From positions 6,367,001 through 6,431,000 of the forward strand of contig NZ_CP036433.1 in assembly GCF_007751035.1 (NCBI RefSeq): a DNA stretch of 64,000 nt, written 5' to 3'. This stretch comes from Lignipirellula cremea (GTDB lineage: Bacteria > Planctomycetota > Planctomycetia > Pirellulales > Pirellulaceae). Both the position numbers and the translations under genes were made by a program. How positions within the stretch are numbered: the stretch's first letter is position 1; each line of letters starts with the position of its first letter. The notes under the pieces are model-generated. The model worked only from the letters and a program-made list of their open reading frames with translations, ran no database searches and was not told the origin of the DNA. This document shows, piece after piece, positions 51,908 through 61,537 of the stretch.

Positions 51908-53503
51908 CTACTTTGCCAGGGCGACGTCGATCGGACCCGCGGCGGCGATCGCTTCGCTGGCGACGTCGGCGAAGCGGGCAAAGTTGTCGTGGAAGGCTTT
52001 CGCCAGGGCGCGGGCCGCTTCGTCGTAATCGGCTTCCTTTTCCCACGTGTTCCGCGGCGTTAGCAGTTCCTTGGGAATCTGCGGGCAACTCTGCGGAATG
52101 GCGAGGCCGAAGATCGGATCTTCCACGGTCGGCGTTTCGGCTAGCTCGCCCGAGTGGATCGCATCGATGATCGCTCGGGTGTACGCCAGCCTGATGCGGG
52201 AGCCGGCGCCATACGCTCCGCCCGACCAGCCCGTATTGATCAGCCAGGCGTGCGTGCCGTGCCGGTTGATTTTCTCCGCCAGCAGCTCCGCGTAGCGGGT
52301 CGGATGCCAGACCAGAAATGCAGCCCCATAGCAGGCCGAAAAAGTCGCTTCCGGTTCCGTCACGCCGACTTCCGTCCCGGCGACTTTGGCCGTATACCCG
52401 CTGATGAAGTGATACATGGCCTGTTCCGAAGTCAACTTGCTGACAGGCGGCAACACGCCAAACGCGTCGCAGGTAAGGAGGATGATGTTCTGCGGATGCC
52501 CGCCCAGGCAAGGCGTTTTGGCGTGGGGAATGAATTCAATCGGATATGCAGCCCGGGTATTCTCCGTGAGCGAGCTGTCGTGGTAATCGACCTCGCGGGT
52601 GACCGGATCCTGCACCGTGTTTTCCAGCACTGAACCGAATCGCACGGCGCTGAAAATTTCGGGCTCTTTCTCGGCCGAAAGGTCGATGCATTTGGCGTAG
52701 CAGCCGCCTTCGATATTGAACACGCCGTCGTCGGTCCAGCAATGTTCATCATCGCCGATCAGGGCCCGCCGGGAGTCGGCCGAGAGCGTCGTTTTGCCGG
52801 TGCCCGACAGACCAAAAAACAGGGACACGTCGCCGTCCGGGCCTTCATTCGCCGAGCAGTGCATCGACAGAACTTCGCGTTTGGGCATTAAATAATGCAT
52901 GATGGTGAACACGCCTTTTTTCATCTCTCCGGCGTACTGCGTGCCCAGGATTACAAACTCACCGCCGACCAGATCCAGGCAAACGCTGGTGGACGAGGTC
53001 ATTCCCGGCGTGGCCGGATCGGCGGTGAACTCGCCCGCATTAAAGATCACATAGTCGGGTTCGCCAAAGTCGGCCAGCTGCTCTGCGGTCGGTCGGATCA
53101 GCATATTGTGCATGAACAAGGCATGATACGGCCGGGCGCAGAGCACGCGGATCTTCAGCTGCTGGGCGGGATCCCAGCCGGCGTAACCGTCCACCACATA
53201 CAGCCGGGGCTGCACGCGGAGATAGTCGATCGCCCTTTGGCGGTTGGCCTGGAACGCTTCTTTTTCCAGCGGAATGTTGACGGGTCCCCACCAGACGTCG
53301 TCGTGGATTTCCGGACTGTCCACCAGCCGCTTGTCGCCCGGACTGCGTCCCGTCTTCTGGTACGAGATCGTAGCGAGCGCTCCGGCCGAAGTGATCATGG
53401 CGTGATCGTTCTGCAGCGCGTGTTCGTACAATCGAGCGGGCGACAGGTTCCGGTAGGTCTCGGAAACGTTCATCCCGTAACGGTTGAGATCGCAACCTTT
53501 CAT
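51908..53503 (-). CDS. pckA: Phosphoenolpyruvate carboxykinase (ATP)
   Basis: A 531-residue enzyme that makes phosphoenolpyruvate from oxaloacetate and ATP in gluconeogenesis. It contains the kinase-1a P-loop [11 protein letters not shown] (about residue 230), L-I-G-D-D-E-H-C-W (kinase 2), the active-site loop G-G-C-Y-A-K and R-F-G-S-V-L-E-N. Length agrees with the bacterial ATP-dependent form. Two adjacent ATGs (53506 and 53503) follow GGTGA; the second has better spacing. A further ATG 30 bases downstream is an alternative. The gene is convergent with the large repeat protein gene. Confidence 0.96.
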   Translation of the reverse strand: MKGCDLNRYGMNVSETYRNLSPARLYEHALQNDHAMITSAGALATISYQKTGRSPGDKRLVDSPEIHDDVWWGPVNIPLEKEAFQANRQRAIDYLRVQPRLYVVDGYAGWDPAQQLKIRVLCARPYHALFMHNMLIRPTAEQLADFGEPDYVIFNAGEFTADPATPGMTSSTSVCLDLVGGEFVILGTQYAGEMKKGVFTIMHYLMPKREVLSMHCSANEGPDGDVSLFFGLSGTGKTTLSADSRRALIGDDEHCWTDDGVFNIEGGCYAKCIDLSAEKEPEIFSAVRFGSVLENTVQDPVTREVDYHDSSLTENTRAAYPIEFIPHAKTPCLGGHPQNIILLTCDAFGVLPPVSKLTSEQAMYHFISGYTAKVAGTEVGVTEPEATFSACYGAAFLVWHPTRYAELLAEKINRHGTHAWLINTGWSGGAYGAGSRIRLAYTRAIIDAIHSGELAETPTVEDPIFGLAIPQSCPQIPKELLTPRNTWEKEADYDEAARALAKAFHDNFARFADVASEAIAAAGPIDVALAK

Positions 53504-54053
53504 CATTTCACCGTGGTCTTTTATTGGCCGGCGAAGCAGATCGCCGTTCCGAATGCGAAGAAAAAAAGAGGCGCCAGAACCTGACACCGATACAAGCAGC
53601 AGCCAGCGAACGAAGAAACCTGCTGACAGACCGCCCTGGTTCCGGAGGGGAAGGGCCGGTATCGAAAGAGATGCAACTCTTGCGCCGGGTGGTTAGAAAA
53701 ACTAACCGCGCGGGAATGGTGCGGCAGATGGTGGTCATGCGAACCAGGCCGTCGGGGGTTTGATCGGGCTCCACCCGATCAGGTTCCACGCAAAAACACA
53801 GCCTAACCTTATTACTTACCAGAACAAATAGCATTTGCTCAAACTTACCGCCGCCTGCCTGGTCCCGCGTCGATCGCCAGCGGCGGCAACCCGGCGCCGC
53901 CTCGCGACTGCACCCGACGGTCGCCGCGCCCCGCTGCCTGTTCCCCGCAGCGAGCGCACGAAAGTTTTTTTCCGGGGAGGAAGGTCGCCAGCCGAAGATG
54001 CATGCGAAGTGTGCGGCCCCGCCCAGTTCGCGCGCTGCCAGCGGCCGGGTTGC
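53504..54053. other. Gene-free region upstream of pckA
   Basis: About 550 bases lie between the pckA start and the stop of the small membrane protein gene, both on the minus strand. Overlapping frames on both strands across 53816-54440 are Arg/Cys-rich and look like shadows. The AT-rich stretch near 53770-53835 is the likeliest place for a pckA promoter. Confidence 0.5.
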
Positions 54054-54350
54054 TCAACCTTGCGGCGGCGATTTCGACGCATCGGTCGGACGATACCAGA
54101 AGGGCCGCAGCGCCCACATCGCTTGCCCCCAGCACCAGCCGCACGCCAGGCCGAACAGCAGCGTCGCCGGAATTTCCAACAACAACTGCGCTCCCAGCGA
54201 AAGATCCGACAGCTCCGGCCGCACGATCGCAAAGACAAACCACAGCCCCATCGGCAAACCAAAACCGAGCACGCCAATCTGCCAGACATACTTCTGCTTG
54301 CTGGCAAAACAACTCTTCGACCACTCTTGAAACCGAGAAGAAAGTCGCAT
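54054..54350 (-). CDS. Small membrane protein, 98 aa
   Basis: The protein starts at ATG 54350 with GGAG seven to eight bases upstream. It has two membrane helices (V-W-Q-I-G-V-L-G-F-G-L-P-M-G-L-W-F-V-F-A-I and Q-L-L-L-E-I-P-A-T-L-L-F-G-L-A-C-G-W) and a short Arg/Pro/Ser-rich C-terminus. The open frame extends upstream, but that part is not protein-like. Planctomycetes have many such proteins and I cannot name the family. It lies about 220 bases downstream of clpS on the same strand. Confidence 0.7.
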   Translation of the reverse strand: MRLSSRFQEWSKSCFASKQKYVWQIGVLGFGLPMGLWFVFAIVRPELSDLSLGAQLLLEIPATLLFGLACGWCWGQAMWALRPFWYRPTDASKSPPQG

Positions 54351-54574
54351 GCGAGGAACTCCAGATAGTGCCAGCAACCCCAGGGCGCGTCGCCCACCGG
54401 AGTCGCCGCAGTCGCCAGCGGGACGCCGTGTCCCGTCATGCTGCGTTATCTGGTCAAGCGAAAGTCTTCCGCGTTTGTTACAGCCGGGGGGAAAACTTTT
54501 TTCGCACGACGCAAAGCGGCCAAGGTCGGAGGCCAACCAGGCAAAGCGTTCCGCCGGACAGTCGGGCCGGGCGA

Positions 54575-54925
54575 TCAGCTTTCCGCTTCAATCGAAGCCG
54601 ACATGGAGCCCTGGCAGCGGGCAATGAGATCGTCCTTGCCGTAGGCGTGGATCTGGTCCCGCTTCAGCTCGGCGTGTTCCATGGTGGTGGTCAGGCAGAT
54701 CGCCCGACCACTGGCGTCGACTTCGCGGGCAATGGCGAACCCTTTTTCTAAAGGGTGGGCAAACACCTCCAGCATCATCCGCATGACGTAATCATAAGAG
54801 TGATCGTCGTCGTCCCACAGAATCACGTGGTAACGCGGCTGCTGCTTCGGCCGGGCATGCTTCTTGCGCTTCTTCGTTTTGACAATTGTCTCTTCAACCG
54901 GGGCGGCAACGCTTTCGTCGGACAT
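54575..54925 (-). CDS. clpS: ClpS adaptor protein
   Basis: A 116-residue adaptor that delivers N-end-rule substrates to ClpAP. After a Lys-rich flexible N-terminus (about 1-30), the ClpS core shows Y-H-V-I-L-W-D-D-D-D-H-S-Y-D-Y-V-M-R-M (usual pattern V-x-L-x-N-D-D, with Trp in place of Asn), M-L-E-V-F-A-H-P and the helix K-G-F-A-I-A-R-E-V-D, with a conserved hydrophobic pocket. The ATG is at 54925. It has no clpA next to it. The substitution near the pocket (W-D-D-D-D for N-D-D) may alter specificity. Confidence 0.9.
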   Translation of the reverse strand: MSDESVAAPVEETIVKTKKRKKHARPKQQPRYHVILWDDDDHSYDYVMRMMLEVFAHPLEKGFAIAREVDASGRAICLTTTMEHAELKRDQIHAYGKDDLIARCQGSMSASIEAES

Positions 54926-55276
54926 GGCGATTCAAATCGGAAGGGGGGAGCTACGCCGGGGAAAAAACACCGACTGGGAAGGTTTCCCAGAGCAGTGATG
55001 GCCCTGAACCGTTCCCAGCATTATATTAAACCGCCCCGGGAAAGGCGAGTCGCAAGCCTGAGCCCTGGGGGCCGATTTCCGCCCGACTCGCCGGTGGAGG
55101 GCGCGTTTATAACGATTCCCAGCGCCGCAAATTTCGCGCCAGCGCTGCGATCGTTCCAGGCCGTTTTCCTTGCCGGCCGTACGACGGGGTGTTTTTTCGC
55201 CCGACAGGAAGAAGCCGTTCCCCACAGAGGGGAAACGTAATCTAACTCCATCATTCCGTAAAACTGTAGTGCCGCC
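54926..55276. other. Divergent intergenic region
   Basis: About 350 bases between clpS and the M20 peptidase gene. I see no gene and no distinct hairpin or operator. Confidence 0.45.
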
Positions 55277-56656
55277 ATGAAAGATCTCGACCAGTTCCTT
55301 GAGCAGCATCGCGAAGCGTTTGAAAACGATCTTTGCGATCTGCTGCGGATTCCCAGTGTAAGCACTGACAGCAGCTATCGGAAAGATGTCCGCCGGGCCG
55401 GCGATTGGGTCGCCGAACAATTCCGCCGGCTGAACTTCAAAACTGAAGTGATCAGCACCGACCGCCACCCGATCGTCTATGCCGAATCGGCCCCGGTTCC
55501 GGGCAAGCCCGTCGCACTCGTTTATGGCCACTACGATGTCCAGCCGCCGGATCCGCTTAACGAATGGACGACCCCGCCGTTCGAACCGTCCATCCGCAAC
55601 GGCAACCTGTACGCCCGCGGAGCGACCGACGACAAAGGGCAAATGCTGACCCATGTCAAAGCAGTGCAAGCCTGGATCGAAACCCGCGGCGAGCTGCCCA
55701 TGCAGGTGAAATTCCTGATCGAAGGGGAAGAAGAAGTCGGCAGCGAAAGCCTCAACGACTGGCTCGAAGACCCGGCCACGCTGGAGAAGCTGGCCTGCGA
55801 TATCGTCGTGATCAGCGACACCTCGCAATTCGCCCCCGGCCAGCCGGCCATCACGTACGGACTCAAAGGGATCGCTTATTTTGAGCTGAAACTGCAGGGC
55901 CCCAGCCAGGACCTGCACTCGGGCGTGTTCGGCGGGGCCGTGACCAACCCGGCCAATACCCTGGCGAAAATGCTGGCCGCCCTGATCGATGACGACCGCA
56001 AGGTTCAGATTCCCGGATTCTACGACGACGTGATCGATGCAACTGCCAGCGAACGGGAGCAGTTCGCCAAACTGCCCTTTACCGACGAACAGTTCCAGCA
56101 GCAGCTGGGCGTGACGGGCGTCAGCGGCGAAGCCGGCTACACCACGCTCGAACGGCGCTGGGTCCGGCCGACCTTTGATATCAACGGCCTCAGCAGTGGC
56201 TACCAGGGCGAAGGCGCCAAAACGGTCTTGCCCGCCCGGGCCTCGGCCAAGTTCAGCTTTCGCCTGGTGCCGAACCAGTGCCCCAAGAAAGTCGCCGCCG
56301 CACTGGAACCGATGCTGCAGAAAATGTGTCCTCCCGGCATCACCATGGAACTGGTCGACATGCACGGTGCCCCCGGCATCGTCACGCCGCTCGACAGCCC
56401 CTACATGCAAGCGGCCGCCGATGCGATCGAATCCGGCTTCGGCACGCGGCCCGTTTTCATCCGCGAAGGCGGTTCCATCCCAGTCGTCACGGCCTTTTCC
56501 AAAAAGCTGGGGGTTGATACCCTGCTGCTAGGGTGGGGCCTGAACGACGATAATACCCATAGCCCCAATGAAAAATTCTGCCTGGCCGACTACCATCGCG
56601 GAACGAAAGCCAGCGTTTACCTGTGGGATCGCCTGAGCCAGCTTCCCGCACGGTAG
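55277..56656 (+). CDS. M20-family dipeptidase/carboxypeptidase
   Basis: A 459-residue zinc peptidase of the M20 clan. The metal ligands are visible in order: G-H-Y-D-V-Q-P (about 87), R-G-A-T-D-D-K-G-Q (about 115), E-G-E-E-E-V-G-S (about 150, with the catalytic Glu pair), I-S-D-T (about 178) and R-E-G-G-S-I-P near the end (about 395). The dimerisation domain with D-L-H-S-G-V-F-G-G-A-V-T-N-P lies between. There is no signal peptide, so it is cytosolic. It probably cleaves dipeptides or oligopeptides; the exact substrate cannot be told. Confidence 0.94.
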   Translation: MKDLDQFLEQHREAFENDLCDLLRIPSVSTDSSYRKDVRRAGDWVAEQFRRLNFKTEVISTDRHPIVYAESAPVPGKPVALVYGHYDVQPPDPLNEWTTPPFEPSIRNGNLYARGATDDKGQMLTHVKAVQAWIETRGELPMQVKFLIEGEEEVGSESLNDWLEDPATLEKLACDIVVISDTSQFAPGQPAITYGLKGIAYFELKLQGPSQDLHSGVFGGAVTNPANTLAKMLAALIDDDRKVQIPGFYDDVIDATASEREQFAKLPFTDEQFQQQLGVTGVSGEAGYTTLERRWVRPTFDINGLSSGYQGEGAKTVLPARASAKFSFRLVPNQCPKKVAAALEPMLQKMCPPGITMELVDMHGAPGIVTPLDSPYMQAAADAIESGFGTRPVFIREGGSIPVVTAFSKKLGVDTLLLGWGLNDDNTHSPNEKFCLADYHRGTKASVYLWDRLSQLPAR

Positions 56657-56958
56657 ACGCCTGAAACGAGAAAACCCTATGACAGACGGAACGCGAACGG
56701 ACGCCCCCCTTCTTCCTGTAGAATGGGCGCTCTGGCCCGTTCACGATTAACGGATCGAAGCGGGGTTCGCGTGGCCAGCACATCGGCGGCGCCCCCATCG
56801 TCATACTGTTTCCTGGCTGCTTCCGTCGAACAGGTCGGGCACGAGTGCCCAACCTGCAGAAATCAGTACCACGCAGTAATTTTACCGAAGTATTGTTCCG
56901 CAGCTTCGCTCCCCCTTGCCCGGACGCAATCGCCCGAATTAACGGATTCCAAAAGACC
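56657..56958. other. Intergenic region before serS
   Basis: Around 300 bases with no supported gene. In-frame extensions of serS into this region have no ribosome binding site. I see no T-box-like stem with a terminator. Confidence 0.45.
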
Positions 56959-58236
56959 ATGCTCGACCGCAAATTCATCGTGGAGAACGCCGCAGCCGTT
57001 CTGGAAAACTGCCGCAACCGAGGAGTGACCGTCGACGTCGCCCGGCTGGTGGAACTGGAAGCCCAGCGCCGGGTCAAGTTGATCGAATCCGAGGATCTGA
57101 ACCGGCAATCGAACGCCAAGTCGAAGCTGATCGGCCAGGCGAAAGACTCCGGCGAAAGGGACTCGCTCAAAGAAGCGGCCCGCCTGTTGCGGGAACAAAA
57201 AGACGCCGCCCAGACGGAACATGATCGGCTGGATCGCGAGGTCCACGAGCTGCAGTCGGCCATTCCCAACATGGCCCATCCCGACGCCCCGATCGGCGGC
57301 GACGACCAGGCGAACCTGGAACTGCGGCACGGCAAACACCAGCCGCGGAAGTTCGATTTCAAACCGCTCGACCATGTGGAGCTGGGCGAAAAGCACGACC
57401 TGATCGACTTCGAAGGCGGCGCCCGGACGACCGGCGCCGGCTTCTACTTTCTCAAAAACGACGCCGTGCTGTTGGAACTGGCCCTGCAGCAGTTCGCCGT
57501 GCGGATGCTGGTCGAAGAAGGCTTCACGCCGACGATCACCCCCGACCTGGCGCGGGACTCTATCCTGGAAGGGATCGGTTTCAGCCCCCGCGGCCCGGAA
57601 ACCCAAATTTACAGCATCGAGCAGACCGACCTCAGCCTGGTCGGCACGGCCGAGATCACGCTCGGCGGTTTGTACTCGGGCCATACGTTTAACGCGGAAG
57701 AGCTACCGCTGAAGCTGTGCGGCATCAGCCACTGCTATCGCACCGAAGCCGGCGCCGCCGGGCGTGCTTCCCGCGGCCTGTACCGGGTGCATCAGTTCAC
57801 CAAGATTGAGATGTTCGCCTTCAGCTTGCCGGAACAAAGCGAGGGCATCCTCGACAAATTCTGCGAGCTGGAAGGCCGCATCTTCGACGCCCTGGAAATC
57901 CCGTACCGCGTGGTCGACACAGCCACCGGCGACCTGGGCGGCCCGGCCTATCGCAAGTTCGACCTGGAAGCCTGGATGCCCGGCCGCGGCGACGGCGGCG
58001 AGTACGGCGAAGTCACCAGCACCAGCAACTGCACCGACTACCAGTCCCGCCGCCTGAACATCCGCTACAAGAACAAAGGGGAGAAGGGCAGCCATTTCGT
58101 GCACACCCTCAACGGCACCGCCATCGCCATCAGCCGCGGCATGATCGCCGTCCTGGAAAACCACCAGAACGCCGACGGCACGATCACCGTGCCCGAAGTC
58201 CTCCGTCCGTATGTTGGCAAAGACAAGATCGGCTAA
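56959..58236 (+). CDS. serS: Seryl-tRNA synthetase
   Basis: A 425-residue class II synthetase charging tRNA-Ser. The N-terminal coiled-coil arm (about 28-110: V-A-R-L-V-E-L-E-A-Q-R-R..Q-T-E-H-D-R-L-D) is present. Motif 2 is Y-R-T-E-A-G-A-A-G-R-A-S-R-G-L-Y-R-V-H-Q-F-T-K-I-E in pieces (about 257-281). Motif 3 contains N-G-T-A-I-A-I-S-R-G-M-I-A-V-L-E-N with its conserved Arg. T-S-T-S-N-C-T-D-Y-Q completes the active site. The ATG at 56959 starts the usual M-L-D-x-K-F-I-x-E-N sequence. It is monocistronic as far as visible. Confidence 0.96.
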   Translation: MLDRKFIVENAAAVLENCRNRGVTVDVARLVELEAQRRVKLIESEDLNRQSNAKSKLIGQAKDSGERDSLKEAARLLREQKDAAQTEHDRLDREVHELQSAIPNMAHPDAPIGGDDQANLELRHGKHQPRKFDFKPLDHVELGEKHDLIDFEGGARTTGAGFYFLKNDAVLLELALQQFAVRMLVEEGFTPTITPDLARDSILEGIGFSPRGPETQIYSIEQTDLSLVGTAEITLGGLYSGHTFNAEELPLKLCGISHCYRTEAGAAGRASRGLYRVHQFTKIEMFAFSLPEQSEGILDKFCELEGRIFDALEIPYRVVDTATGDLGGPAYRKFDLEAWMPGRGDGGEYGEVTSTSNCTDYQSRRLNIRYKNKGEKGSHFVHTLNGTAIAISRGMIAVLENHQNADGTITVPEVLRPYVGKDKIG

Positions 58237-58390
58237 GCCTTTCGTCCACGACGGCCTGCGTCCCTCGGGCGAGCAGTGCTGGCAGTGCCAGCGGCGGGGA
58301 GAAATCGGCATTCCACGAGACGGCCAATTTGCTACATTCGTGCGTCGGTAGTCACGAAGCCAGCCTGAATCCTGCTCTCGCCGAACCGCC

Positions 58391-59476
58391 GTGAAATATC
58401 TTGGCCCTATCTTCGTTGCTGTATTGATCGGGATGTGCGGCTGCGCGTTCTCCGGTCGGCGCATCGCTCATTCGCCTGCGATGCCGCCGGAAATCGCCCT
58501 GGTCAAACCGGCCGTCGACTCGCGTTCGCCCGCCATTCATCGGGAAGAACGCACGCCCACCTCCCTGGCCAGCCTGTCCTCTCCTTCGCCCGGTGCCGCC
58601 GATTTCTCTGGCGCCAACACTTCCGCCGACTCGCACTACGCCAGTCAGTCGGTGGCAGGCCACCCGGTTGCAGACTATCCGGTGACTGCCGCAGCCGAAG
58701 ATTCTCCGCCGGAGCCGATGCTGCCGCGGACCCAGGTGATGCGACGCGGCCAGCTGGTCATCCATAGTGATTTCGTGCTGCCGGAAAGGCATCGCCTGAT
58801 CGAAGAACTGGCGGCCGAACGGGACGACATCGGCGACAAGCTCGCGCTGCCGCTGCCCGACGAACCGATCTACGTTTATCTGTTTGATAACGAAGAGCGT
58901 TTTCGGCGTTATCTGTATGCCCGTCATCCCGGGCTGCCGGAGCGACGGGCCTTTTTTCTCGAAGAAGACACTCGGCTGTCCGTGCTCGCGTTCTGGGGCG
59001 ATCGGGTCGGCGAGGATCTCCGCCATGAAGCGGCGCATGGCTACCTGCACAGCGTGTTGTCGCGGTTGCCGCTCTGGCTGGATGAAGGTCTGGCCGAGAA
59101 CTTTGAAACGCCCCGCGGCCTGAACGGCTACAACATATCGCACGTGCAGCGACTGTATGTCGAATTGAACACCGGCCGCTGGCGCCCCGATATGGAACGC
59201 CTGGAACAAATGACGGCCCCCGGCCAGATGAGGGCGATCGACTACGCCGAATCCTGGCTGTGGCTGCACATGATGCTGGAGACTACGCCCGCCCGCAAGC
59301 AGCTGGTGCGTGATTACCTGAGCGATCTCCGCCGCGAGGGTACGGCCGGCCCCCTGTGGCCGCGGGTCGTCAAAGCCGAACCACAAGCCGCCCAGGAATT
59401 GCTGCGACACCTGCAGTCCCTGGCCCACATGTCGGCCGACGAGACTGGCGAACGTCAGACCGTCTCCGACCGGTAG
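58391..59476 (+). CDS. Lipoprotein with metalloprotease-like HExxH motif (DUF1570-like)
   Basis: A 361-residue protein. A lipobox (L-I-G-M-C-G-C, first Cys about residue 16) ends the signal peptide, so it is anchored to a membrane outside the cytoplasm. A Ser/Pro-rich linker follows to about residue 115. The C-terminal domain has H-E-A-A-H (about 216-220), then L-P-L-W-L-D-E-G-L-A-E-N, the second glutamate helix of gluzincin-type peptidases, as in DUF1570 proteins. Zinc peptidase activity is therefore plausible. It follows serS by 154 bases on the same strand but may have its own promoter. Confidence 0.85.
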   Translation: MKYLGPIFVAVLIGMCGCAFSGRRIAHSPAMPPEIALVKPAVDSRSPAIHREERTPTSLASLSSPSPGAADFSGANTSADSHYASQSVAGHPVADYPVTAAAEDSPPEPMLPRTQVMRRGQLVIHSDFVLPERHRLIEELAAERDDIGDKLALPLPDEPIYVYLFDNEERFRRYLYARHPGLPERRAFFLEEDTRLSVLAFWGDRVGEDLRHEAAHGYLHSVLSRLPLWLDEGLAENFETPRGLNGYNISHVQRLYVELNTGRWRPDMERLEQMTAPGQMRAIDYAESWLWLHMMLETTPARKQLVRDYLSDLRREGTAGPLWPRVVKAEPQAAQELLRHLQSLAHMSADETGERQTVSDR

Positions 59477-59568
59477 GAACGTGCGACGACTTACGGTCGG
59501 AACTCGCAAGGAATGACTGGCAGATATTGATTCGTCTTTTCGAGAAAGAACAGACGCCGGTCAGTCGT

Positions 59569-59585
59569 CTTTCACTACGTGAAAG
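59569..59585. repeat. Short perfect hairpin
   Basis: CTTTCAC and GTGAAAG around a three-base loop, followed by a related CTTTCGCGGAGAG stretch at 59593-59606. It lies just after the lipoprotein gene and has no T-run. It may be part of an interspersed element. Confidence 0.4.
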
Positions 59586-59650
59586 AACGCGTACTTTCGC
59601 GGAGAGGCTGTGAATTTATTCCGAAATTCAAGGGATGTTAACTTAGGATG

Positions 59651-59715
59651 CTTCAAAAACGAGCCATTTTCATCTCAGAGGCGAGGTTTGAGATCAAAAC
59701 AGGGTCGTTTTTGAG
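59651..59715. repeat. Long interrupted inverted repeat
   Basis: TCAAAAACGA (59653-59662) pairs with TCGTTTTTGA (59705-59714), and inside it TTTTCATCTCA pairs with TGAGATCAAAA. The stem is about 21 base pairs with small bulges and a central loop of about eleven bases. No gene is inside it. Confidence 0.65.
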
Positions 59716-59885
59716 TGCCATTTGCTAGAAGAACCCCTCCTCTGGTTAATAAATTCACAGCCTCGGAGCGAAAGTCGACTTTCTGCGCCTGCGATTTCGC
59801 AAACCGATCAAACCAAAATCGACCGTATTTTCCCCTCGCGGTTCGGGTGCTCCGTTCCAGCCTGATTTTAAGGAAGTGGACTTCG

Positions 59886-60017
59886 CTAGTGCTGCGTCAA
59901 TCTTCAATCTTAGAGTGAGCGATTTCGGCCGTGCTGCTGTGCTGCCAAGAAAACCGGGGGCTATCGCCCGGCGGCTGATTGAGAGAAACCTGATTTTATG
60001 GTTTGACGCACCACCAG
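59886..60017. mobile_element. Candidate miniature element with terminal inverted repeats
   Basis: CTAGTGCTGCGTCAA at 59886-59900 and TTGACGCACCACCAG at 60003-60017 are inverted copies with 13 of 15 matches. The 132-bp element between them has no gene. No target-site duplication is obvious. It sits in a 733-base gap (59477-60209) between a lipoprotein and a glycosyltransferase gene, which otherwise holds only the two hairpins listed above. Confidence 0.5.
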
Positions 60018-60209
60018 AAGTCCGTCTTCCTTTCCAATCCCGAACAGACTTGCGGCCAGGCCCTCTACGGAAATCGGTCCCGCCCGGCGGCTTCTTCCCT
60101 CCTTTCCTTTCGCATGCAAACCTCGGGAAAAACTGCCGTTGCTGGCCTGGGACCCTTTCTCTAAACTCCGCGCGTCTGGTTGAGAACCGCCATGGAAGGA
60201 CGACGCCGT

Positions 60210-61187
60210 ATGGACGTTTCGATTGTTACGCCGGTTTATAACGAAGTGGAAAATATCCCCCGCCTGTATGCGCAGGTGGAGGAAGCAATGCGCGACTGCG
60301 GCCGCTCGTACGAGATCGTGTTTGTCGACGACGGCTCCAAAGACGGCAGTCTGGAAGAACTCCGCCAGCTGGCCGAGAAAGACGAACGCGTCAAAATCGT
60401 TCGCTTTCGCCGGAACTACGGACAAACGGCCGCCATGCAGGCCGGCCTGCAGTGGGCCTCAGGCGATGTCATCGTCACGATCGATGGCGACCTGCAGAAC
60501 GATCCCAACGACATCCCGATGATGCTCGACAAGATCGACGAAGGCTACGACCTGGTCCATGGCTGGCGGAAAAAACGCCAGGACGCCTGGATCAACCGGA
60601 AGTTGCCGTCACAGATCGCCAACTGGATCATCAGCCGCACCACCGGCTTCCCCATCCACGACCTGGGCTGCACCCTCAAAGCGATCCGCCGCGAGATTGC
60701 CCAGGAGCTGGAACTGTACGGCGAGATGCACCGGTTCATTCCGATCCTGGCCCACGAACGGGGCGCCCGCTGCGTCGAAGTGGTGACCAACCATCACCCC
60801 CGGCAGTTCGGCACGACCAAATACGGTATCGGCCGCACCTTCCGCGTGGTGCTGGACCTGATCACCGTCAAATACATGATCAAATACTTCGCCAGCCCGA
60901 TGAAACTGTTCGGCATGGCCGGACTGTGGACCGGCCTGCTGGGCGCGGCCTGCGGAGCCGGCGTCATCGCCATGAAAGCATTCGGCGGCGTCGACATGAC
61001 AGGCAACCCGCTCCTGCTGATGACGTTCTTCTCCCTGATGGTGGCGGTGCAGTTCCTCAGCCTGGGCCTGCTGGGCGAAGTCAGCGCCCGGATCTATTAC
61101 GGCAGCCAGAACAAGCACCACTACGCCATTGGCGAACTGATCAATTTCAGCGATCACCCCCAGCTGAACGTCCACCGGGCGGCCTAG
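60210..61187 (+). CDS. Glycosyltransferase family 2, dolichyl-phosphate mannosyltransferase-like
   Basis: A 325-residue membrane-associated GT2. The start [15 protein letters not shown] is followed by [11 protein letters not shown] (about 38-49), [13 protein letters not shown] (about 69-81) and D-G-D-L-Q-N-D-P (about 95-102), the Dpm1/GtrB signature. [10 protein letters not shown] and [11 protein letters not shown] follow, then two C-terminal membrane helices (about 230-255 and 270-292). Such enzymes load a polyprenyl phosphate with one sugar. The ATG at 60210 has AAGGA nine bases upstream; ATG 60192 and TTG 60180 also exist. Confidence 0.93.
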   Translation: MDVSIVTPVYNEVENIPRLYAQVEEAMRDCGRSYEIVFVDDGSKDGSLEELRQLAEKDERVKIVRFRRNYGQTAAMQAGLQWASGDVIVTIDGDLQNDPNDIPMMLDKIDEGYDLVHGWRKKRQDAWINRKLPSQIANWIISRTTGFPIHDLGCTLKAIRREIAQELELYGEMHRFIPILAHERGARCVEVVTNHHPRQFGTTKYGIGRTFRVVLDLITVKYMIKYFASPMKLFGMAGLWTGLLGAACGAGVIAMKAFGGVDMTGNPLLLMTFFSLMVAVQFLSLGLLGEVSARIYYGSQNKHHYAIGELINFSDHPQLNVHRAA

Positions 61188-61537
61188 CTTTTGGTCGGAA
61201 TGCGAAGAGAATCAACACGAGATTCTGCTTCGCCGCATCGCGCGAAATCAGACGACCGACCTTCAATCTACGACGGTAATAGAGTTTCACGTTCGCCAGA
61301 CAACGTGAACCCGGGAGCGTAGCGGCTGTCTGTGGGAATGGCGAATCGCCAAAGCGCCGCCTCCAACCGCTCTTGCCTGCAGGACGGGATGCGAGCCGGA
61401 TCAGGCTGCAGTCGATCGTCCGCCCAGACGCCGCGTCAGCCTGCCGTGCGGGAAAGTTCTCGATTGCTTCCGACGGCGGGAACAACTATTCTCCAATTTC
61501 CGACTTTGGTTTTGCCGCCATTTGAAAGCCCGCCCAC
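61188..61537. other. Intergenic region between GT2 and MFS genes
   Basis: About 350 bases without a supported gene. A perfect 8-bp inverted repeat (TTCACGTT at 61286-61293, AACGTGAA at 61302-61309) is present, without a following T-run. Confidence 0.5.

Noticed and set aside
53816-54439. 207-codon minus-strand frame
   Set aside because: Arg/Cys/Gly-rich and overlaps the better-supported small membrane protein gene in another frame.
54932-56410. 492-codon minus-strand frame
   Set aside because: Antisense to the M20 peptidase gene, which has all metal ligands.
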